Below, in pieces: positions 1-12,300 of a stretch of DNA of 64,000 nt. The translations under genes were made by a program, and so were the position numbers. Origin of the DNA: Sthenelais limicola (lineage: Eukaryota; Annelida; Polychaeta; Phyllodocida; Sigalionidae); contig OW804098.1 in assembly GCA_942159475.1 (NCBI GenBank), positions 78,981,178 through 79,045,177 on the forward strand. Reading direction: 5' to 3'. The notes under the pieces were generated by a model. That model worked only from the letters and a program-made list of their open reading frames with translations. It made no database searches and was not told the DNA's origin. Position 1 is the stretch's first letter. Every line of letters starts with the position of its first letter.

Positions 1-747
1 GTAGTTGAGTTATAGAGAACTGTCTTTTAATTGTTGTTCAATATGTATATGTTCAATATATATATTATATATACAGTCCAATGTATATACAAGTAGTTGT
101 ACAGTACCAGTAGAAAGGAAGTAGAAGTTTGATCGTATAGATATATGGTTACAGAGATAATTGCTCCTTCCTGGCTTTGTGAGTGAGCAATGTCTGAAAA
201 AAGTGGAAGTGGCGTTCTCCAAATCTATCTGTCACTTAAAACCATACCTTTAACACAACCTTATTACAATATGGGAATTAATGCTTAAATATCCGACTTA
301 TGGGATTCAGTGAACAAACAGAATACAGATGATCAGTGCTTCAAAGTTCACTAAACTTTTATATGCCAGGCAAAATGTCTCATTCAATTCTGGTTCTAGG
401 AACTCTTACTTTCTCAGAAATGTTCCAGAAGAAGTTGTATAGGCCTACAAGTCATTAAATCATGCTCCACTCGTGATGCAAGAAAAAGGTTGAAAAGTGT
501 TCAGCTTAACTTACCAAAACCATGTCAGGCAAGAAGGGGAAGAGGAATGTAATAGAGTAGGCCCCTCCAAACTGAAATAGAATCCATTATTACAATTTAT
601 TATTGTTTCACGGGCAAAATGGAAGACCTATACTTTGTAGGATTTAATGCCCTATTCCATGTAATCTTTCATAAACACTGGAATACAAATTCCATATATA
701 TTATACACACACATATAATTTGAACGTTGAAAGAAACTGTAAAGGAC

Positions 748-1458
748 TCATAGTGCAAGCATAGGACAATGACACAACAGGTCAAGAATTGCTCTCAATA
801 CAACCGGATAAAACTCGGGAGAATTGGAGAATGAGCGCTCAGATATTATATTTATCACCTGTAATATTAGCATGAGTAAAATGCTGCTATGAATCCAAAC
901 ATTACAACTTGGCTTATGTGTTTTATGATGCGAACGTGTATCATAACATAAACTCACGGGACTAGTGAGGATTGAAAGATCCCTGAATTTTGTCTCCACA
1001 ACCATTGCCACAGGTTTCTCACCAAGGAGAGAAATTCTTCCTTTGATTCTTTTATTGAATTGCTAATAGTATATTTAGGAGTATAGGATTATCAGTTATT
1101 CTATCTATGTGTTCCCCATCAAGAAATGATATACTCTCGGAATAAAGGTATTTTCTATGGAAAACTTCTGAATAAATATTGAATGTACGTGCCGTGTTTT
1201 ATTTTATGAATTGGCACGAGATAGAAATAAAGTGGACTGGTTGCGTGCCTATGGACTCCCATATCATACAGTTGGATGCGAGGGCACCAACTCTTTAATT
1301 TTAGTAACCTTTCTCTTGTGCATACTTACTAAGCCAGAGACGACGAGAAATATGAGTTTCCAGTTGGCTGGTGTAGCTCCCTCCTGTGTCACGGTAAACC
1401 ACTTGACAAGTCTCTCCTTGCATGATACAGGCGTTGTGTGCTCATTCTTGTCCTCCAT
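748..1458 (-). CDS. Candidate two-exon small membrane protein (unknown)
   Basis: I do not recognise this protein. Exon A (1330-1458) starts MEDKNEHTTPV and ends ANWKLIFLVVSGL, the beginning of a hydrophobic stretch. It is bounded by a good acceptor (pyrimidine tract then CAG, exon edge at 1465, seven bases before the ATG) and a GTAAGT donor. A phase-compatible acceptor (ATTACAG) opens exon B (748-858), which continues VINIISERSF and stops at TGA. The joined product is 79 aa with one possible membrane segment around residues 34-47. A TTTATT on the plus strand near 596-601 would be a minus-strand AATAAA. Exon A is the stronger part. The exon B acceptor has a poor pyrimidine tract, so the true downstream exon could lie beyond the left edge. 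A 5' non-coding exon upstream is implied but not found. Confidence 0.32.
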
Positions 1459-2271
1459 GATCAATCTGAAACGAAAAGAGGGAGCATGAATCCATTGAAT
1501 CGACATATGTTGTGTGTCCAGCGCTAAATAAATATATCTATATATATAGCGGCATAGAATATAGCCTAATAACCTTTTAGGTATTGGGGGGGAAACTTAG
1601 TTGACATTAAATTCACCACTTCTCCTGATACATGTCATAACAACATGTATATATAAGCAAATTCACTATCATTTAAAATATTAAAACAAGGGTGAATGAC
1701 GTCCGCCTAGTCAGAGTGCTACCATGTGAATGACAGTTTTGCCTACGATTTGGCCATCCCTTATGACATTCTGTCATGTCTCTAAATTACATTTTATACT
1801 GGGCTTATTATGACAGACAGTTCTGCATAAAGTGCACTGATCCCTCAACCTCTGCATTTAACGGCATGAAGGGGAATGCTGTTTCATCTTGATATAATGT
1901 GACTCATTGGTACAATAATAATTAACGTTGTTGTTGTTGGGGAAGAAATCTTAACATCTAATTTAAATTTTAACAATACCATTTCAGTACAGCTATTTTT
2001 TTTGGAGTGAATTTGATCTTTAACAAAATTTTATCATAGCTTGAGTAAACTGTGACTATGTTAAACACATACACATAAACACACGTTAAATATGTTAAAC
2101 AAGTTAAAGTTGGCAGTCTGCAGACATGGGGTTAGATCACAACCCCTAATCGGCTACGGGCGTCAATTATTAAGGCATGCAAGATCTTAAAGTTTTATCT
2201 TAAGGTAATCCTTTGTGCATTGTAAAGTTGACATTACAGAGGGTTAGTTAAGTTTGATTTTGTTTCTTTAG

Positions 2272-2371
2272 GTTCCCGATCTGAGCAACGAGATATATTA
2301 CCGCCCACTAGACACTCCATGGTATCCGTTTTGTCAGGATCTCAAAAAAGCCTCCCGGCGTGCCCTGCATG
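2272..2371 (+). CDS. Candidate orphan internal exon (unknown protein)
   Basis: This 100-bp segment is open in one frame and reads VPDLSNEIYYRPLDTPWYPF followed by CQDLKKASRRALH, which looks like real protein (tryptophan, tyrosine and charged residues, low repeat content). It is preceded by an excellent acceptor (TTTTGTTTCTTTAG) and followed by a GTAATG donor, entering in phase 0 and leaving in phase 1. The next acceptor on this strand (GGTTTCAG at 2873-2880) can accept phase 1 and reads VKQLS before a GTGAGG donor, or on to a stop at 3080. I do not recognise the family. It could be the last part of a gene entering from the left edge, or a chance ORF with lucky splice sites. Confidence 0.33.
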
Positions 2372-3010
2372 GTAATGTCCTGCAATGCCTTCATAGAAAT
2401 CACAAGGAAATTTATAAGTGTTTGGAACACTGATAAAACCATAGCCTACTATTGGTTTTGGATATTGACTTGAATATGAGTATAAACCTTGAGGTTAAGG
2501 CGGCGAATGAATTTCGTGCCAGTTTGAGGCTATGACCAGAAGCCTGCGAGATTTTAATCATTTTAAATAAAATATGACAAGTACATGAATATAGCAGTAC
2601 AGACATGTCAATGCACAAATAATCACCATAAATACTTGTGGTCTAACCTGATATAAAGCGCCAAAACGGATGATTGATGGAGGTAAGAGCAGACCCCCAG
2701 ACACCAACAGTGCACCGGCAGGCCCGAAATGAAGGTTATTAATCCGTTTAATCACTGCCTTATATAGGTGGTTATAGCCCCAAGACCTTCATGGCAGTGA
2801 TTTAATAGATCGTAATTCAACATTCAAGATTGAGCGAATGGCCTGATATCACTCACACTTTTCTACATTCCTGGTTTCAGTAAAACAGCTATCGGTGAGG
2901 TGGAAAACCGGTGAGGTGAGGCGAGAGACCCAACATCTATGTAGGAGAAAGCAGACTGCCGTAGATCTACACATTAACATCAACGGTCATACTAGTCTTT
3001 ATTTCGTCCG

Positions 3011-3375
3011 AAAATTATCCCATTCTTGTAGGACTTTTACAGCGTTAGCAGACCATTTTTTTTTACAGTTTTTTTATTAGGACTAGTTCATCACACGGTG
3101 GTCTTCCACTAGTAAATTGAGCGTTGGTCAGACTACCTTGCATATATAAAATTATCCCATTCTTGTAGGACTTTTACAGCGTTATAAAAATTCTAATGAT
3201 ATCATATTCAATCAGTGAAGTGACCGTTATGTGAGCATATAAAGCAAATGCCTTAATGTAATCATCACATAAAGCAGACCTGTTTTTTTTTACAGTTTTT
3301 TACTAGGACTAGTTCACCACACGGTGGTCTTCCACTAGTAAATTGAGCGTTGGTCAGACTACCTTGCATATATAA
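3011..3375. repeat. Interleaved direct duplication, A-B-A-x-B
   Basis: Block A (37 bp, 3011-3047) recurs exactly at 3148-3184. Block B (about 102 bp, 3048-3149, containing a T-run and ACGGTGGTCTTCCACTAGT) recurs nearly identically at 3274-3375. Spacing differs (137 bp for A, about 226 bp for B), so about 90 bp of unrelated sequence (3185-3273) separates the second A from the second B. This fits a tandem duplication followed by insertion, or a nested transposon event. Confidence 0.85.
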
Positions 3376-3480
3376 TATATGTATGTCATTTAGTGATGAA
3401 ATAGTGGCTTCATCCCTTGAACATTGAATACCTACAACTCTTGAGTATAATCTGTTCACTTCAATTAACTTTACCCTTGT

Positions 3481-3792
3481 TTAGACCAGGTTTGGTCAGA
3501 TTCTGGGGTGTATTTTTGTCACAATAGACCACGGCAATCACTTCCGGCAACTTCCGGGGGTTATAGACCTTGAAAGAACTGGTAAATAAAAGGTCTAGAG
3601 GTCGGTGAATCTTTTTTTCTTAATAGCCCTCAGTCGAATCTGACCAAACCGTGTCTAAAAGCACTAATACCCTCGGTTTTGGATGGTCTAAGTGGTCTGT
3701 TGCCTGGTGGAAATTCTTGGGGTTAACGCCCCTCAAATTGTCCACCAGGCAACAGACCCGCTTAGACCATCCAAAACCGAGGGTATTAATGC
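3481..3792. mobile_element. Nested foldback (MITE-like) element
   Basis: Two inverted repeats sit side by side. The outer pair is 3481-3504 (GACCAGGTTTGGTCAGATTC) with its imperfect reverse complement at 3635-3657. The inner pair has about 51-bp arms, 3661-3711 and 3741-3792, differing by a transition and a one-base bulge, with a loop of about 29 bp. The near-perfect long stem suggests recent origin. There is no coding capacity. The element class is not resolved because no clear target-site duplication is visible. Confidence 0.8.
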
Positions 3793-4259
3793 TATAATGG
3801 ACTGTTCTCACCGAATGAGCCCCACTCAGTTTTATGGTGTTAAAATCCTAGTAGACGCAACAGTGGTGGTGTATGTGGGGGGTGGGGGGTGGGGTGCGGG
3901 GGACTAGGAGGGGGCATAGAATGGGGAGACGGCGCAGGGATGAGAGTCAGACCTGTGTGGTGGCAAGATCTCTCGAGGGTAATTTTGTATTTATTATTAT
4001 TTTTCTGATATTTATGCTGAAAAAAATAGTTAAAATTTGATGAAAATTAATGGCAATATATTGGCTCTGTGACCCCTCCCTCACGGTATTTTAGACTGAT
4101 TGATTTTCTTTAAGAAGAAGCCATCTAATTTCATCTACCATATACCTGTCAATCATTGATTTCATCTTGTATCTCACCATTCCTTTAGCGGCGTGAATTA
4201 TCACAATTTTCTTCGCCATAAATATCAGAAAAGGAATAATAAATACAAAATTAAAGTTC

Positions 4260-5340
4260 ATAGTTTTTCGTCCCAGACTCCGTTTTTCACCTCAACCACC
4301 ACTTCCACCTCCTCCCCCTCTGCCTCCTCCACTAGGCGTACGTGTTTCTCCTCGCCAACCACCACTACATCCACCTCCTCTGCCAATGCCATCCCTCTCC
4401 CGCCTACTTCCCCTCCCACTAAGAGTTAAGTCTCTTTGGGGTCTCTGTAATTCCTTCTGTCTCTTCCTCCCTCCCTATGTCTAATTTTCACATTCCTCCT
4501 GAATCTCTCTATGATTCTTTGTTTATCCCCGTGTCTCTTGCTTTGCTCCCCCCTCTCTCTATCTGTACTTGCCATGTCTGGGTCCCGGTATCTTTGTGTG
4601 TTACACAATTTCAGTCCATCTGGTCAAATTATACCTCCCTGTCCAGAGTATTACCGCGAGAATCTTTTTCTCATTTTCAATGCTGCCCACCACCCCACCC
4701 CACAGCTCCCACTTCCCTCCTACGCTTTTGTTTTGGTGTCTAATAATACACATGCCTGTGTGAGGCATGTGTACCGCCAGCAGTAGTGGCGCCGTAGCGG
4801 CTCTAGCGGCTTGTTTAGGAACTAAAATGTGGCAATGGCTGTCGATTCGAATCATATATATAACACACCAATCGAAAGTGGTAAATGGGCTTATATCTTC
4901 TTTTCTAGACAATATTGTTCCAGTAATCACTAGCTAATATCGTTGCTTACTAATATACGGTAGTTCTCACACCTGAGAAAAAGCTGAATGAGCATTTATT
5001 TCGTGGGCAGAGACAGCAACAATTTCCTTTTCTTCTACTATGTGCGTAGGACCGTGATAACGGGTACAACTGGTCTAATTTTAGTGAGTAGCCGGTGGCG
5101 GCTTTTTAAAAAAAAGCGGTGGTCGTGGGAGAGTCTAGCTTTGTCTGACACTCTCAGTCTCCCTCAGTCTTTTTCCCTGTTTTTCTCACAGTCCAGACCA
5201 CTTTTTACTCTCTCCCTAACTCTCACTGTCTCACCGATTCTTTGCCTACCCAATTGCTACTTCTTGCCAAGTCTGCGTTCCTGTATCTCTGCATGTGTGT
5301 TACACACGCTCAGTTCATTTCAGCATGTAATTTAAGTCTG
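4260..5340. repeat. Pyrimidine-rich repeat region
   Basis: Two long CT-rich tracts (about 4290-4610 and 5130-5330) share a related end, each containing TGTGTGTTACACA followed by a TCAGT(C/T)CAT motif. A perfect 10-bp-arm hairpin (ACACATGCCT / AGGCATGTGT, 4748-4772) lies between them. All open frames here are serine/threonine/leucine-rich low-complexity translations, not genes. The tracts may be the interior of the repeat family whose 3' end lies at 5553-5700. Confidence 0.6.
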
Positions 5341-5552
5341 CCCAATGCCATAACTGTGACTCAAAATGTTGTCTACATTTTTACCATTTTTCACGCATCA
5401 TAATGTTGAAGTTCCTTTTCCATCATTTGCATTAAATAGCCTATAGATATACTATCAATCTCTCTGTTCCTTTGCCTCGGTCTTGAGCACTCTGTATCTA
5501 TCTGACAATGCCTCTGTCTATGTTGTACAACAGTGACCAGAAACTGCATATT

Positions 5553-5700
5553 AAAACAGTTCTATTCGAGACATGAACGGTAATACGGGTACTAATTTAC
5601 AGAGAGAAGTTGAAAAAGAAAGATGGCGGGAGAATGAACAAGGAGAGATGAAGGCGTGGGCCCCACCGACCCACTAGCAAATCCTAGTATTTGCGAGAGT
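5553..5700 (+). mobile_element. Degraded Helitron-like 3' end, copy 1
   Basis: This segment aligns by eye over its whole length to 17594-17752, sharing TACTAAYTTACAGAGA, AGAAAGATGG, GAACAAGGAGAG, GTGGGCCCCAC and CCCACTAGCAAATCCT. In this copy the terminal hairpin is eroded (AAATCCTAGTATTTGCGAG), so it is the older or damaged copy. Confidence 0.5.
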
Positions 5701-6205
5701 TTAATTATCGTCCAACGGTAATGTCTGTATGTCCTGTCAATGTAGTATAATTACTCAAAAAAATCAAGTATCAATCACTAAAGCATCAAAAGGGACACCT
5801 GCCGTAATACAATGTTTCTCTTTCAATATTATAGAAATAAATATATATTGATAACAGTGATATATTTGCTATCATTACTGTACATGTATGTACACTACAT
5901 ATGTTATTTCAAAGTTGTGATTTGAAACAGGCGTTGCAACAGACCTGGCCAGGACCCCGCTATAAACAGGGGGCTCTACGTGTATACTCGTATACAACAT
6001 CAGACACAAAATAGGAAATGACTCCCTTCACTTAGCCATTAATTAGACAAGTTTATTAATCTAAATCAACACGCCCAACAAACCCCCAAAAAGGAATGAA
6101 GCTAATAATAATGATAGTATATGGGGTTATGATATGATAGTACATGGGATTGAGCCCAACGGAGGGGAAAGGAAGGGTTTGTGAGTTTTTGGTTTGAGTT
6201 TATTG

Positions 6206-6243
6206 GGTTCGGACGTTTCGGGCGAACATTGGCCCTTTATCAA
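6206..6243 (-). ncRNA. Decayed hammerhead-ribozyme-like motif
   Basis: Read on the minus strand the segment gives TTGATAAAGGGC, a short loop, then GCCCGAAACGTCC. The order (CUGAUGA-like box, GGGC/GCCC stem II, GAAAC, GUC) is that of the small hammerhead motifs carried by Penelope-like retroelements. Two core positions differ (TTGATAA instead of CTGATGA), so this copy would be expected to be inactive. It lies just beyond the 3' end of the PLP gene, in its orientation. The family assignment is inference from motif order. Confidence 0.4.
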
Positions 6244-6322
6244 TAATCATAAAAATTGGTCTAGATAACAGAACAAGTAATTATAGATCCATTCATCATA
6301 TCATTTGGAGTTTGTTAGTTAT

Positions 6323-6328
6323 TTTATT
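6323..6328 (-). terminator. Poly(A) signal of the PLP enzyme gene
   Basis: Plus-strand TTTATT is AATAAA on the minus strand, starting 4 bases after the TGA stop at 6333-6335. The 3' UTR would therefore be very short. Confidence 0.6.
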
Positions 6329-6332
6329 CATG

Positions 6333-9300
6333 TCATAGACGGAACAGCTCTTGCGACTGGCTTGTAAGTTGAAGGATGGCATCTGCGAGTTTCTCATATT
6401 CCGATATATAGTTGTACATTTGTGCTGAAATACGAGCATACAGCCGTCCTCCTAGTGATTTCACAGGTACCTGAAATCACAAAATATACATTTCATTCTG
6501 GTTTACATTTTCAAACAGAAAATGTGAGTATATAACAATTATAGTGCTATGTTTAAGGGTAATGATATTAGATATATATAGAATGAATACATCAACTACA
6601 TGCAATTAGTATATAGCTAAGATAGGACTAGGATTGAGAAGCAAAGACAAACAAGTCCAAAATATGCAAAGGGCACCATAAGACATGTTTATATTACCTC
6701 AATATTGAACTGGTGATATAAGGCATTTTGGATTATTTCTGCCGTGCTGTATTTAACATCACATCCTTCATATAGAGCTGGGGGCAATTCAATTAGGGAA
6801 AATGACCCTACAAATGTAACAAATCATATTTTCAACAGAGAAAATTTGCAGAGTCTTAACTCATGACTGATAAATACATGATTTAGAAATAATAACCAGC
6901 CCAATACATAATCCGCCAGTATCGTTTAGGGTACACACTTACCAAACATTTTGGCAGGGGCAAGCAAAGACGTGTTCCATTTGTCTTTTAATAATTCACC
7001 TGTATAACGAAATAACACAAGTCAATCAGCAAAACAATAATCAAACACAATTTAATTTATTAGGACATTCACTACCTAACTACAATACTATTCACACAAA
7101 GTGTGTGGGCCAAGGAGACCCTAGCCCACAAAAAACCTGAAGTGGGTAGTCTACCAAATCAATGAGATCTCAGCGCAATCTAACCACTCTAAAATATTGC
7201 AGTACAACTGTGCACTAGCCAAAGTGCAGCTGTAAATTAAAGAAAATTGTTGATCATGACAGAAAAAAAAGAAAACACTCAGATCTTGGTTTCTTTACAG
7301 GTGGTAGCGACGCTTCCAGGCGTATGAAAATTACAGGAGAGAATGGCTTTAACTAAAGTCTCCGCCATAATAAGTAGCCTACCTGCTTGTTTGGCCAAAT
7401 TATAGTTATGGGCTATAATCTTTGCAGGTCCAATAGCTACCCAGAAATCGAGTACAGTGAGCAGAGATAGAAAAGGACTGTAGTCCTTTTGACCTGAAGA
7501 AATCAAAAAATATTTCTCGATGAAACAAGATCTCTAGTTATATCTTGGGGATAGTATAATCAGAACACTATAGTACTGAAAGATACATATGTCTCTCCAG
7601 TTTGTTCTTAGTGGGATAATTTCACATATAATTATTATTGATTAACAGTTCCTCATAAACATTCGCTTTACCATCAACGTGATGCTCACAGCAACGATAT
7701 TAAGTATATACACTGTAAACAAATGTTGTTACGTGTGTATGTGTGTGTAATTTTTAGTATTTCTTTGGGGATGTTGAAATGTATTTTCTTTTATCGGGGA
7801 ACCGATCTTGAGAAGTTTTTTTTTCGGTTGAAGATCGACCTTGCTCATGAAAATTAGTGTTATATGGGTTCCTGACAAAACTAAATGCACTGCACAATCA
7901 GCTTGCATTTCAGCATTATTTCATGCAGTGGGAATCGAAGATGCTATAATCCGCATGTATATTGTACATTGTATATCCCTCAACTGCCCATATATGTATG
8001 TAAATACCCCAAGTGTCAAGGAGTGAGTAAGGAGATTGAAATGATGGACACTTACATCAGTTTAATTGTCTAATGTATGGAATGAATATAAACACAAAAT
8101 AAAGATAAGAGTAACGGTTTAACGGCTCAAATATTCTTCTATGACCTTGGCCTCTGGCTGCAGTCATAGCAAAAATCAATGCATGCGGGCATGGCTAGCC
8201 CTTGTGTTCTAACCCTTAAATAAAATGGCCAAGATTATAGGATATGTTATTAGAAATAATCCATTTGAAGCCACAATTAATTTATTTCCGTAATTTGCTC
8301 AGCAAGGTAGTATGGAAATGTATGATGACAAACAATATACATTACAAACTATCAATTGGTAAATATGGTGCAGTATTGCAATAATTGAAATCATTAAAAA
8401 CAATTAAAATTTGTCAAAGGCTGAACGAAATTGATGAGCACGTTCTTGCAAAATAAAGATCTGTTCAGGTTTTCCTACCTGTCCAAACAAACTCCGAGGA
8501 AAATCCTGATCCATAACCATGTGAGATGAGGAGAGGTCTGATATTATTCTGATGTTGTCTGTCCACATACATAATGGCGGCACCTTTGGAGCCACAGAAC
8601 CATTTGTGAGCATTTGTTGTGTAATAGTCAGCTCCAAGACCCTTGAGATCCAATTGTACTTGACCAAGGGCATGGGCCCCATCAATGAGAATTTTAATAC
8701 CCCTGCAAAATTGGTGCATAATGAGCGCACACATCATAACCTGAGAGCCTGCCAGTACCGATAGATATCATACTGGCAAAAATTGGTGTCAGTAAACACA
8801 GAAATATTGTGACAAAATATACTTTTTCGCAAGTTATCAATTGCATTTCCCAGAAACATGCCCGTTACGACATCACAAGAAGAGTTACCTGGAGTGACAG
8901 AGCTTGATTATATCAGCAACTGGCATGATAAACCCTGTGTTACTCGGGATATGATCCACAACCACAAGCTTCACACTTTCATCAAGTCCTTGCTCCAAAG
9001 TATTGAGAATCTGAGAGATTTATAGGGAGAACCAATTGACTTACCATACATACAAGTAGTAATACATGATACGAAATTAACATAAGCCATGCTATCATGT
9101 AATAAATAGAAAGTATACATTTGACAGATTATTAGTGGTAAGAAAATTAATTCTGCTGTATGTCACAGACCATTCACAATCGGATATTGGTTACATTGCA
9201 GAACATTCGTGAGCAGTCACTGGCACGTAAACAATAGTTATATAGATAGATATAAATAATGGAACTCAACCTGTTCTTCTCCTTCAATGGGGAGAGATAT

Positions 9301-12300
9301 TGTTTGTTCCTTCCATTTGGCACCTTTTTCCAAGCAAAACTGCTGAACAATTTTTTTCACAGCGCCTGCAGCGAAAATAGCAAGCTATAAGTGGCGGCTT
9401 AGAGGAATCACAAGATTTTCTATCTTTCTATCTCAGGAAGGTAGGGAATTAAGCCCAAAGCATGCACTCTCTGGCCTGTTGTTACAACTGTGCAGTATGT
9501 TTGTGTCCTGAGACACTAGGAGTAGTTTTGCAACAAACAGTTGTATTTTGTACATGGTTGAGAAGGAACCAATAACTTTAACAGTGGTCACTGACAATTA
9601 TATTCGATAGAAATAGCGATAAAATAGTAATTGATTTGTTATCCTTCTATATTTTTAAATGAGGATGAAAATATATAGACACCTTGAGACAATGGAAATA
9701 GATGACATCATGCGATCTGGCATGACAAGATACAACTGCATGTTGTGTCTCTTTATACGTTTTTTTTTTAGAAAAAACCCAGTTCATAATGATTGATTCC
9801 AAAAACAAGTCTGACCAGAAACCATATTCACTATCTAAATACCTTATTTACAATTTGAATCTTAGCCAATATTGAAACGCATGTTATGATGTAATAAATT
9901 GTATGTAGAAATTTAATTTGTATGAAGTTTATTTTGCCTGTTCTATCAACATGCCTTTGACTGTTCTATCAACATGCCTATCCTGTACTATTCTGGCCAT
10001 TTGCGCTTAAAATTCCATTAATATCTAACTGATTTTAAACCATCAATTATTTCCATTGAAAATAAAATGTGAAGGCTTGTAAAAGCCAACTGACCACTGG
10101 AGGAGTTTATATTACAAGGTAATATAGATAAATGGGATTGCAAACGTTATAGAGGAGTTCGTTTCAGTTATAACCATGTTCTGCTCATTGGCTTTTTTAA
10201 AAAACCTGTTTTAGATTCCGTTCCTTTTCCCATATGTGTGTTTAATTAAACATGTTTCTACAACCGTTCTGGTGAGAGTGTTATACTATAGGGAGAGGGA
10301 TTATTTATTTAATCAATTTACCCCCCCCCCCCATGCTTTTAAGCTTGGGTTGTATCAGTTGTCTCAACAAGACCAGGTTAGTTGAATCCTGAATCCTGCG
10401 ACCCAAATACATCCCAATCCAATTTCCCTGCCCTGATCATTGACTAAAAAGGTTGATTTTCTGGTTATGCTCCAATTTGGTGGATTTCAGGCTATTGGCG
10501 ATGTAATGATCTTACACAGATTATAGTGTAAATGACAAAAAGCTCTTTCATGTGTTTTATGTCCCTAGAAGTTCTTGGAAATCGGAATAGCAAACAGAAT
10601 TGGGGAAATGATAGACTGAAAAAATATGTATGCACACAACTTACCATACGCTAATGAAAGGGTGAGAACTGTATCGCCCGGTAGAAGATTCTGAGACCTG
10701 ATTATGGAATTTACTGCTGTAGTAACATTACTAACCAAAACCAGGTCTCTAGGGTCGCACCCTGTGGACAGAAGAATATGAACAAATCGGTAAAAATGAT
10801 TAAAAATTATATAAACAAAATTGCCAGACGGCGATCCCGACGTTCCATATACATGCGGGCATTAAGTGGGCGTAGGGAAAAAACGAAAACAGATAGCCCA
10901 AATGTAATACGGAACTTGACGATCGCCCGGGAGTAATTTCGTATAGATCTATCATATACTCTTCCTGGTGAAGTGGGTGATATACAGGCATTACCGGCTG
11001 TTTGTGGTATGGGCGGCAATGCTGTAGCCTATGGTGTTCCATATTACCCGCTAGAAAAGTATAATCCATTTTTAAAAACGGCATCGGGTAGCAAACAAGT
11101 CTCAAGTCTTTACATTTACAGGTACGGTTTGTAATCGATTTTGAGAAGAAAAGTGCTTCCCAACTAAGTGTTCCAAAGATCTATAACTTGATTTTAATTG
11201 TAACTTGTTGTAGGAGATGATTTGATCACCAAAATTGTAGCCTATACATGTACGACTACATGTACTTGTAATGTTGGGAATATCATTCTAGAGGAGTGCA
11301 ATGAGTCAGTATGAATATTAACTAGTATTAATCATATCTACCGATAATTAATCTCCAATTCGCTCAGATCTCAAATTAGGCATAGCGAGTAATAAGATCA
11401 CAGAGAAGTTGTCCCATAACAAGCTGTACCACATTCCCAATTTCCATTTAGCTCTTTTAAATATAGATACGCCTTTTTTTTTTATCCCGCACGAATTAAG
11501 CCTCATAATAAAATTACATACCCACAAAGTTGGCCATTCTTCTGGTGACATAAGCCAGGAGTGGAAAAAGTTCCCTGTCAAAATATCGTAGAGGCTGCCT
11601 CTCTACATAGATCTGCCATGCCTAGGATAAACAACTTTTTTTTAGAACACAACATTAAGGTAGTCATTTTAAACTATTTATGAATTGGAACATATTGCAT
11701 TAGGTATACATTTTACAAGCCTTAAATCATCAAGGGGCATTTTACCTATACCAGCACATAAACATTTTGAATCTTCCACAAATTAATATCAATAAATGTA
11801 TTATACGGGGATGATTAATTGTAATACTAAGTAAATAAGTGAAAATAACATTAAATTCGAGACTTACCTGTGCATTAGTGACAGCTTCTTTCAGAACTCC
11901 TCCAAAGGCTCCATGATTGATAAATGTACAATTCTCCTGAAAGTAGTAAGATTTAATGATATGGTAATGTGTCATGATTTTATTTTGTCTTATTTCACAT
12001 TTTCAATTGGCCTTTATGACACCATGAGTAAGATAATGCCATATGAAACATGTTATGCTATTCAAGAGCTAGTGGTAGAACACATTAGAAGTAATGATTT
12101 CAACTTACCTCCAAAAAGAAGTGTTTGTCCTTACATGCTCTTCCAAATTCAAAACCACCAGAGCGATAATGGGTAAAGCTTGGTTGAGACACAGCTAACG
12201 TGGGTGGAACATATTCATCCTTGGAGTATAAATTGGTAAAATCTTTGAGAATTTTAAAAACTCGTATCATATCTACAATAAGAACAATGAGAGTAGAACA

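Noticed and set aside
1211..1489. 92-codon plus-strand ORF
   Set aside because: It lies antisense to the better-supported minus-strand exon 1330-1458 and has no splice or initiation context.
4193..4930. Several ORFs of 60-109 codons in the pyrimidine-rich tract
   Set aside because: Low-complexity Ser/Thr/Pro/Leu translations and their complements; no codon-level signal.
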